NCBI GenBank assembly: GCA_002414145.1 | Contig: DHYP01000030.1 | Location: 3,236 to 8,393 of the forward strand | From: Methylophilaceae bacterium UBA5127 | Lineage (GTDB): Bacteria; Pseudomonadota; Gammaproteobacteria; Burkholderiales; Methylophilaceae | DNA: 5,158 bases | Direction: 5' to 3' | In this document: one piece after another, positions 1 to 5,158 of the stretch | Layout: each line of letters opens with the position of its first letter | Numbering within the stretch: the stretch's first letter is position 1 | The notes under the pieces: generated by a model | Told to the model about the DNA's origin: nothing | Database searches by the model: none | The model's input: the letters and a program-made list of their open reading frames with translations, nothing else | Made by a program: the position numbers and the translations under genes

Positions 1-1752
1 TCACTCGCACAACAAAAAGAAAATAGATCAGTACCCTTAGGTCAAGTACTCATCAATATGGGCGTAATAGACGAGCGCACATTACATAATGCCATGGCAA
101 AAAAACTGGGCATTCCGTTTGTGAGTCTCGATAAATTTAATTTTGACCCCAATGCACTCAGGTTAGTCAAAGCAGTATTTGCGCGAAAAAATTCGCTTAT
201 CCCATTATGTATTTATAAACAGTCACTTGTCATCGCCTTTCAAGACCCGATGAACAATAAAGTGATTGAGGAGTTACGCTTTTTAACACAAATGAATATT
301 TTACCTGCAATGGCCTCACGCGATGACATTGCAGAAGCGATTAACAATTACTATGGTGTCTCAGATGGCGTCATTTATGCAGAAAACAATGAGTCAAGCG
401 ACGAAAAAATTGAGTTCGAGATGCCCGAACATGCTTCAGACCAGTTAGGCATCAATGATCTCGCAAGCAAATTAATGCTAGAAGAGACACCTCTCGAAAC
501 ATTCAAAGATGAGAGCATTGCAGAGTCTGACAATACGCTGGTTCAGCTTGTCAATAAAATGATTATGGATGCACATAAAGATGGTGTCTCAGACATTCAT
601 ATTGAAACCTACCCCGATAAAAAAAATACACATATACGTTTTAGAAAAGATGGGGGATTGAAAAAGTATTTAGAGCTACCCTCAAACTTTCGTAATGCAC
701 TGATTTCACGTATCAAAATTATGTCTCAACTGGATATTTCTGAAAAAAGAAAGCCACAGGATGGCAAAATAGACTTTAAGCAGTTTGGTCCTGCCAAAAT
801 TGAATTGCGTGTCGCCACCATTCCAACGGCAAATGGTTTAGAAGACGTTGTGATGAGACTGCTGGCTGCTTCTAAGCCTGTTCCTATCGATAGCCTTAAT
901 TTATCGCATGCAAGACTTGAAGCCCTCAAACAGATTGTTCAGCGCCCTTATGGACTCATATTAGTATGTGGGCCGACAGGCTCGGGCAAAACAACGACAT
1001 TACATTCGCTACTTGGTTATATCAACACGCCAGAACGTAAAATCTGGACAGCGGAGGACCCCGTTGAAATTACACAAACTGGCTTAAGGCAGGTACAAGT
1101 CAATGCAAAAACGGGCTGGACTTTTGCTGCGGCAATGCGTAGCTTTTTGCGTGCAGACCCTGATGTCATTATGGTGGGTGAAATGCGTGATTACGAAACA
1201 ACACACACAGGTATCGAAGCCTCGCTTACTGGACATCTAGTGCTTTCGACCTTACATACCAACAGCGCTCCTGAGAGTATTACCCGAATGCTGGATTTAG
1301 GCATGGATCCATTCAATTTTGCTGATGCATTGCTGGCGATTATCGCGCAACGTTTGGCAAAAACACTATGTGTAAACTGCAAAGAAAACTACACCCCCTC
1401 AGATGAAGAGATTCGCGCGCTTGCGACTGAATTTATTATTGGTACAACATGGGAATCAAACGACATTATTCAACAATGGAAAAACCAATATACAAAAAAT
1501 GGTGAATTCCAGTTATGCCGTGCAAAAGGCTGTAAAACCTGTGACAACAAAGGCTATAAAGGACGTTTAGGTTTGTATGAAATGATGTTGATTAATCCAG
1601 AACTAAAACATCTCATACAAACAAAAGCAACAGTTTCTCACATACTAAGCGCCGCATTGGATTCTGGAATGAATACCCTTAAGCAAGATGGTATTCAGAA
1701 AGTGTTACAAGGCTTGACTGATGTTACGCAAGTACGCGCTGTAGCAAATTAA
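1..1752 (+). CDS. GspE/PulE/PilB-family secretion or pilus assembly ATPase, 5' end outside window
   Basis: This is a cytoplasmic hexameric ATPase of the type II secretion / type IV pilus assembly family, which powers pilin or pseudopilin polymerisation. The frame is open from base 1, and family-like sequence ([10 protein letters not shown]) precedes the first ATG at 58. That ATG is therefore internal and the gene is truncated by the window edge. Numbering from base 1, residues 1-100 resemble an MshEN/GspE N-terminal domain. Residues 180-260 form the second N-terminal domain, with GVSDIHIE and RKPQDGKI. Walker A GPTGSGKT is at 970-993, Walker [10 protein letters not shown] ends at 1182, and the His box ([12 protein letters not shown]) is at about 1228-1263. 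Two CxxC pairs (CVNC at 1369-1380, CKTC at 1531-1542) form the zinc-binding tetracysteine motif, and GRLGLYEMM follows. All catalytic elements are present. No pilus or secretion genes are visible alongside, so PilB, GspE or an orphan paralogue cannot be separated. The stop is TAA at 1750-1752. Confidence 0.9.
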   Translation, partial: SLAQQKENRSVPLGQVLINMGVIDERTLHNAMAKKLGIPFVSLDKFNFDPNALRLVKAVFARKNSLIPLCIYKQSLVIAFQDPMNNKVIEELRFLTQMNILPAMASRDDIAEAINNYYGVSDGVIYAENNESSDEKIEFEMPEHASDQLGINDLASKLMLEETPLETFKDESIAESDNTLVQLVNKMIMDAHKDGVSDIHIETYPDKKNTHIRFRKDGGLKKYLELPSNFRNALISRIKIMSQLDISEKRKPQDGKIDFKQFGPAKIELRVATIPTANGLEDVVMRLLAASKPVPIDSLNLSHARLEALKQIVQRPYGLILVCGPTGSGKTTTLHSLLGYINTPERKIWTAEDPVEITQTGLRQVQVNAKTGWTFAAAMRSFLRADPDVIMVGEMRDYETTHTGIEASLTGHLVLSTLHTNSAPESITRMLDLGMDPFNFADALLAIIAQRLAKTLCVNCKENYTPSDEEIRALATEFIIGTTWESNDIIQQWKNQYTKNGEFQLCRAKGCKTCDNKGYKGRLGLYEMMLINPELKHLIQTKATVSHILSAALDSGMNTLKQDGIQKVLQGLTDVTQVRAVAN

Positions 1753-2336
1753 CTGTGTGGTTCTAAAAGCATTCTCACAGGTGCATAACTACGTCTATGG
1801 ACAGGTGATACACCGTGCTGTTTTAGTGAAGTCATATGTGCTGGTGTTGGATAACCCTTGTGTTGCGCAAAACCATACATAGGATATAGCATATCCAACT
1901 GATATAACTCCGCATCACGTGCGGTTTTAGCCAGAATAGAAGCCGCAGAAATAGCCTTTACTTTGCTGTCTCCCTTGACGATTGCTTCACAAGCAAAAGT
2001 TATCTGAGGACATTTGTTTCCATCCACTTGTACCAAATCTGGAGCCACTTTGTACTGGGCATGCATCAACTCTACCGCACGCTTCATCGCCAATAAACTG
2101 GCTTGTAAAATATTAAGCTCATCAATTTCTTCTACGCTGCTGCTGGCAATCGCCCAAGCCAGCGCATATTGTTTAATTTCTATGGCCAAGGCATCACGTT
2201 TTTTCTCGGTCAACTGTTTTGAGTCAGCCAAACCTAAAATGGGTCGATTAGGATCTAATATTACGGCGGCTGCATAGACAGCCCCTGCGAGTGGTCCCCT
2301 GCCAGCTTCATCCACTCCACACACTAATAAGGTCAT
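1749..2336 (-). CDS. rnhB: Ribonuclease HII
   Basis: RNase HII is a cytoplasmic endonuclease that cuts the RNA strand of RNA/DNA hybrids and incises at single ribonucleotides misincorporated in DNA. The 195-residue product has the usual length of the short bacterial form. The metal-binding DEDD set is visible: D9 and E10 in [13 protein letters not shown]105 in QVDGNKCP, and D123 in [17 protein letters not shown]. The family signature [11 protein letters not shown] lies near residues 154-164. The ATG at 2334-2336 overlaps the TGA of lpxB as ATGA. There is no clear Shine-Dalgarno sequence upstream, so translation is probably coupled to lpxB. The TAA stop (1749-1751) overlaps the TAA stop of the convergent ATPase gene. 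The gene looks intact and is the last member of the lpx cluster. Confidence 0.95.
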   Translation of the reverse strand: MTLLVCGVDEAGRGPLAGAVYAAAVILDPNRPILGLADSKQLTEKKRDALAIEIKQYALAWAIASSSVEEIDELNILQASLLAMKRAVELMHAQYKVAPDLVQVDGNKCPQITFACEAIVKGDSKVKAISAASILAKTARDAELYQLDMLYPMYGFAQHKGYPTPAHMTSLKQHGVSPVHRRSYAPVRMLLEPHS

Positions 2337-3493
2337 AAATAGTTCAGCACCGCTTTTGCAGCTTTTTTCGCGCTATCTTGTTTTAAACTCAAGTGAATCG
2401 ACGTAAATGATTGTTTAAGTTCAACTAAGTAACTTTTATCACTTAATAAACGTAATGTAGCATCCGCAATTTTTTGAGGGGTCGCATCATTTTGCAAAAG
2501 CTCGGGAACCAAAAAACGGTCAGCCAGTACATTTGGTAAGCCCACATAAGGTAGATATTTCATGCGCTTTAAAATCTGCCAGCTCAAGTTTGGCATACGA
2601 TATGTAATCACTATTGGTTTCTTTAGTAAAGCAGCTTCTAGAGTAGCCGTTCCAGAAGCAACAATAATAATATCTGCCGCTTCCATTGCATCATGAGCAT
2701 GTCCAAACATAATTTGCATATTAACTTGATCATCTGGACGGGTTTCGAATATTTGATGCATGGCCTCTTCAAATAATTTGCGTGTTTCTCGAGAAATCAG
2801 TGGGACTAAAAACTGTATCTGGTTCGTTTGCGTTTATGCATATTCTTTTTGAATCAATATTGCGGTCTCTATAAACAACTTAGCATGTTGCATCACCTCT
2901 GATTGGCGACTTCCTGGCAGTAAAGCAACCACGATAGTTCCAGGATTAATTTTCAATATCTCTCGTACTTTTTCAACATCAGGCTCTAATGGCAACACAT
3001 CTGCCAGTGGGTGACCTACATAAGTCGATGGTAAGTTAACCTCCTGATAGAGCGACTGTTCAAATGGAAACAACGTCAACATATGACTGACAGCGCGTTT
3101 AATTTTATTGATGCGCCCCTTACGCCAAGCCCATATTGAAGGGCTGACGTAGTGAATGGTTGGGATACCTTTATCTTTGAGTTTTTTTTCTAACCAGAAA
3201 TTGAAATCAGGCGCATCTATGCCAACGAATATATCGGGCTTTTCTGCAAGCAATTGTGTCAATAATTGCTTACGTAACTTAAGCAAGCTAGGTAAATGCC
3301 TAATGACTTCTACATAGCCTCGCACAGAAAGACGCTCTATTGGAAACAGTGATTTTGCACCCAAACTCATCATTTTAGGACCCGCGATCCCAATAAAAGT
3401 AAGGTCATCGCGTTCTTGTTTTAACGCTTGAATCAAGTGATAGCCCAACAAGTCCCCTGAGGCCTCACCTGCCACAATTGCAATTTTTGGCAT
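2333..3493 (-). pseudogene. lpxB: Lipid A disaccharide synthase, interrupted by an in-frame stop
   Basis: LpxB is a peripheral inner-membrane GT-B (family 19) glycosyltransferase. It condenses UDP-2,3-diacylglucosamine with lipid X to give the tetra-acylated disaccharide precursor of lipid A. The frame spans 386 codons plus a TGA, close to the E. coli length of about 382, but codon 220 (2834-2836) is TAA. Before it are AGEASGD (residues 8-14), GIDAPDFN (91-98), YVSPSIWAWR (115-124), FPFE, YVGHPL and LLPGSRQSE (191-199). After it, in the same frame, are FLVPLISRETRKLFEEA, SGTATLEA (about 280-287) and PYVGLPN (about 315-321). No key motif is lost and the frame does not shift. Terminated product would be 219 residues and lack most of the C-terminal nucleotide-binding domain. 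The start ATG at 3491-3493 is fixed by the N-terminal motif; the spacer to lpxA is 17 bases with no strong ribosome binding site. Alternatives are a sequencing error, a recent nonsense mutation, readthrough, or a split protein. Confidence 0.85.
2834..2836 (-). other. Premature in-frame TAA in lpxB (codon 220)
   Basis: On the minus strand the reading is GAA TAT GCA TAA ACG CAA ACG AAC. The amino acids on both sides continue the LpxB family sequence in one frame, so a single base change (for example CAA, GAA or AAA to TAA) explains it. It falls in the loop between the helix ending QKEYA and the strand QFLVPL, a region where ours is about four or five residues longer than the E. coli protein as I recall it. 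TAA, TGA and TAG all end other genes in this window, so a reassigned stop codon is not supported. Confidence 0.9.
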
Positions 3494-3510
3494 AGATTGC
3501 TTTTAGTTAT

Positions 3511-4290
3511 TTAGCGGACGATTCCGCGTGTTGATATTTCTAGAAAATCAGTTAACAACCCTATTTCAGTACATTTCTCTTTCATCACGGCCAGTGCTTG
3601 CTTGGCTTCTTCTAACGACAGGCCATTTCTATACAGCAGCTTATAGGCACGCTTGATTTCCATAATTGTTTCTGGCGTAAATCCGCGTCGCTTAAGGCCT
3701 TCAGAATTAATCCCATGTGGTTTGGCATCGTAGCCTGCAGCTGTCACATACGGTGGAATGTCCTTAAACGCTACAGTATTTACTGCAGTAATGACATGTG
3801 CACCCACTTTACAAAACTGATGTACCAAAGTAAATCCACCTAAAATCGCATAGTCGTGGATATCTACATGACCAGCCAATGATGAGTTGTTCGCCAAAAT
3901 GGTGTGGTTGCCTATAGTGCAATCATGCGCAATATGGACATAAGCCATAATCCAATTATCATTGCCAATCTTAGTAACAGCTTTATCTTGCAATGTACCA
4001 CGGTTAAAAGTACAAAACTCTCGGATCGTATTATTATCGCCAATCTCTAACGTAGTCGGCTCATTACGATATTTTTTGTCTTGTGGTTGCTCGCCTAGCG
4101 AGGAAAACTGAAAAATCTGGTTATGTTTACCAATCGTTGTTGGTCCTTTAATCACGGTATGACTACCTATGCGCGTACCTGCATCGATTCGTACATTAGC
4201 ACCTATAATAGAATAAGCACCCACCTCTACGCTTGAATCCAATTCCGCTTTTGAATCAACAATCGCTGTTGGATGAATTTTAACTGTCAT
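3511..4290 (-). CDS. lpxA: UDP-N-acetylglucosamine O-acyltransferase (acyl-ACP dependent)
   Basis: LpxA catalyses the first step of lipid A synthesis in the cytoplasm, moving a 3-hydroxyacyl chain from ACP to the 3-OH of UDP-GlcNAc. The 259 residues match the family length (262 in E. coli). The N-terminal two thirds is a left-handed beta-helix built from hexapeptide repeats ([17 protein letters not shown], and so on), and the C-terminal third is helical, ending STRGIVR. The catalytic base is H122 in VHIAHDC, equivalent to E. coli H125. The conserved segments [22 protein letters not shown] and GLKRRGF are all present. V170 sits where E. coli has G173, the residue that measures acyl chain length. 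The gene lies 45 bases after fabZ and 17 before lpxB; the start has only a weak purine-rich region upstream. The stop is TAA and the gene looks intact. Confidence 0.97.
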   Translation of the reverse strand: MTVKIHPTAIVDSKAELDSSVEVGAYSIIGANVRIDAGTRIGSHTVIKGPTTIGKHNQIFQFSSLGEQPQDKKYRNEPTTLEIGDNNTIREFCTFNRGTLQDKAVTKIGNDNWIMAYVHIAHDCTIGNHTILANNSSLAGHVDIHDYAILGGFTLVHQFCKVGAHVITAVNTVAFKDIPPYVTAAGYDAKPHGINSEGLKRRGFTPETIMEIKRAYKLLYRNGLSLEEAKQALAVMKEKCTEIGLLTDFLEISTRGIVR

Positions 4291-4335
4291 TGACTTGATT
4301 TTCTAAAAACTTTGCTTTTTACGACTGAATAAAGT

Positions 4336-4800
4336 TTATTTGTCGATGGATTTCAAAATACACATCATATTCGCTTCAGCAACGACGACACCATCAACAG
4401 TGGCAACCCCAATATATTTCCAGATACCTTTTAAAATGCGATCAATTTTAACATTCAAAATCACTTGATCCCCTGGTGAAACAGGTTTTTTAAATCGAGC
4501 ACTATCAATTCCTGCAAAATAATAAACAGAGTCATTTGTCGGCTTAATCCCCATTGTTTTGAATGAGAGTACCGCCGCAGCCTGCGCCATCGCCTCCACA
4601 ATTAACACGCCTGGCATCACGGGATGATAGGGAAAATGACCTGGAAAAAAAGGCTCATTAACTGTTACATTTTTAAGAGCGGTAATTTCCTTACCTACCT
4701 CCATTGAAATCACGCGATCAATTAAGACAAAAGGATAGCGGTGAGGCAAATGATCTAAAATCTCGTGTATATCCATACTATTCTGTGCATTTTCTGACAT
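4336..4800 (-). CDS. fabZ: 3-hydroxyacyl-[acyl-carrier-protein] dehydratase FabZ
   Basis: FabZ dehydrates (3R)-hydroxyacyl-ACP to trans-2-enoyl-ACP in type II fatty acid elongation in the cytoplasm. The 154-residue product is of normal length with a single hot-dog fold. The signature [13 protein letters not shown] is at residues 18-30. The catalytic pair is H55 in [10 protein letters not shown] and E69 in [14 protein letters not shown], matching E. coli H54 and E68. The ATG at 4798-4800 is preferred over the ATG at codon 9 because a purine-rich AGAGAG lies five bases upstream of it and the N-terminal extension matches the usual length. It sits nine bases after lpxD. Clustering with lpxD and lpxA is the standard arrangement and makes sense because all three enzymes use the 3-hydroxyacyl-ACP pool. 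The stop is TAA. Confidence 0.97.
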   Translation of the reverse strand: MSENAQNSMDIHEILDHLPHRYPFVLIDRVISMEVGKEITALKNVTVNEPFFPGHFPYHPVMPGVLIVEAMAQAAAVLSFKTMGIKPTNDSVYYFAGIDSARFKKPVSPGDQVILNVKIDRILKGIWKYIGVATVDGVVVAEANMMCILKSIDK

Positions 4801-4805
4801 ATCGA

Positions 4806-4811
4806 CTCTCT
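4806..4811 (-). promoter_or_regulatory. Probable ribosome binding site of fabZ
   Basis: The minus strand reads AGAGAG followed by TCGAT and then the fabZ ATG, a spacing of five bases. The site overlaps the TAG stop of lpxD (4810-4812), which would favour re-initiation by ribosomes finishing lpxD. The match to the Shine-Dalgarno consensus is only partial, but it is the best one in front of any gene in this cluster. Confidence 0.4.
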
Positions 4812-5158
4812 AATGATTTAGCTCTGAACTTAACTGTTTAAGTGTCTGTTCTAAAACCTTTATTTTATCTGTTAATTGATTTAAATGGCGAATATTGGCA
4901 GCAGTTTTAAGCCATACCTCATGTTCCTGAAAGGGCATCAGCGCAGTGTAGGTGCCAGCATGCTGTATAGAACGCATAATCATACTACCCGGTGAAATGG
5001 TGACATGATCAGCAATTTTTAAATGACCTAATATCATGGCAGCACCACCAATTCTACAATGCCTACCTATCACGGCACTTCCAGCAATCCCTACACAACC
5101 TGCAATCACAGTATGTGCGCCAATCCTACAGTTATGAGCAACTTGGATTAGATTATCC
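4810..5158 (-). CDS. lpxD: UDP-3-O-(3-hydroxyacyl)glucosamine N-acyltransferase, C-terminal part
   Basis: LpxD adds the second 3-hydroxyacyl chain, N-linked, to UDP-3-O-acylglucosamine after LpxC deacetylation. The window holds only about the last 115 residues; the frame stays open to base 5158, so the start and the N-terminal uridine-binding domain lie beyond the edge. The GTG at 5107-5109 is internal, because the family sequence [16 protein letters not shown] precedes it. The catalytic histidine is in VAHNC (5134-5136), equivalent to E. coli H239. The second conserved histidine is in ILGHLKI, 37 residues later, equivalent to H276. Between and after them run hexapeptide repeats of the left-handed beta-helix. 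The C-terminal tail ([11 protein letters not shown], then [16 protein letters not shown]) is helical, as in other family members that trimerise and bind ACP there. The stop is TAG, nine bases before fabZ. Confidence 0.95.
   Translation of the reverse strand, partial: DNLIQVAHNCRIGAHTVIAGCVGIAGSAVIGRHCRIGGAAMILGHLKIADHVTISPGSMIMRSIQHAGTYTALMPFQEHEVWLKTAANIRHLNQLTDKIKVLEQTLKQLSSELNH

Noticed and set aside
726..929. Open frame of 67 codons on the minus strand inside the ATPase gene
   Set aside because: It lies fully opposite a strongly conserved coding region, has no recognisable domain and no ribosome binding site; it is a shadow frame.
1191..1382. Open frame of 63 codons on the minus strand opposite the His box and first CxxC of the ATPase
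   Set aside because: It is antisense to catalytic motifs and shows no family resemblance; it is a shadow frame.
2014..2277. Open frame of 87 codons on the plus strand opposite rnhB
   Set aside because: It is antisense to the conserved catalytic half of rnhB, with no motif; it is a shadow frame.
2762..2833. Apparent gap between two lpxB pieces as an intergenic region or insertion
   Set aside because: The 24 codons here translate in the lpxB frame into family sequence (FLVPLISRETRKLF), so they are coding sequence downstream of a premature stop and not an insertion or spacer.
2834..2836. Stop codon reassignment or a recoded amino acid at the lpxB TAA
   Set aside because: TAA ends four other genes in this window, TGA and TAG end the remaining two, and no recoding hairpin is evident downstream.
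4291..4335. A/T-only inverted repeat (AAAAA...TTTTT) in the fabZ-lpxA spacer as a terminator or attenuator
   Set aside because: The stem has no G-C pairs in its arms and is only five base pairs, too weak to act as an intrinsic terminator; AT-rich spacers produce such matches by chance.

Overview
The window is densely coding, AT-leaning Gram-negative DNA. Its main block is a lipid A / envelope gene cluster on the minus strand, in the order lpxD (3' part only), fabZ, lpxA, lpxB, rnhB. It meets a plus-strand GspE/PilB-family ATPase gene head-on at its 3' end. This gene order is common in Proteobacteria. The LpxD tail (a segment reading [11 protein letters not shown]) and the LpxA and LpxB sequences look betaproteobacterial. 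Together with the low GC this suggests a Methylophilaceae-like organism (Methylotenera/Methylophilus relatives), but that assignment is inference from memory, not a search.

Layout: bases 1-1752 (+) encode the C-terminal 583 residues of a type II secretion / type IV pilus-type hexameric ATPase whose start lies upstream of the window. Its stop shares a TTAA palindrome with the stop of rnhB (1749-2336, -). rnhB overlaps lpxB (2333-3493, -) by an ATGA. lpxA (3511-4290, -), fabZ (4336-4800, -) and the end of lpxD (4810-5158, -) follow with spacers of 17, 45 and 9 bases. There is no non-coding stretch longer than 45 bases, and I see no RNA gene, mobile element, CRISPR array or convincing terminator.

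How the genes work together: LpxA adds the first 3-hydroxyacyl chain to UDP-GlcNAc, LpxD adds the second after LpxC deacetylation, and LpxB joins UDP-diacylglucosamine to lipid X to make the lipid A disaccharide. FabZ dehydrates the same 3-hydroxyacyl-ACP pool for fatty acid elongation, so it competes with LpxA and LpxD for substrate. RnhB removes RNA from RNA/DNA hybrids and probably travels with the cluster by translational coupling.

The one clear anomaly is in lpxB. The gene is otherwise full length (386 codons plus stop) and keeps its motifs on both sides, but codon 220 is an in-frame TAA. The frame does not change across it. This is therefore a nonsense codon (real, or a sequencing/assembly error) and not a frameshift. 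I found no evidence of a wholly new system in this window.
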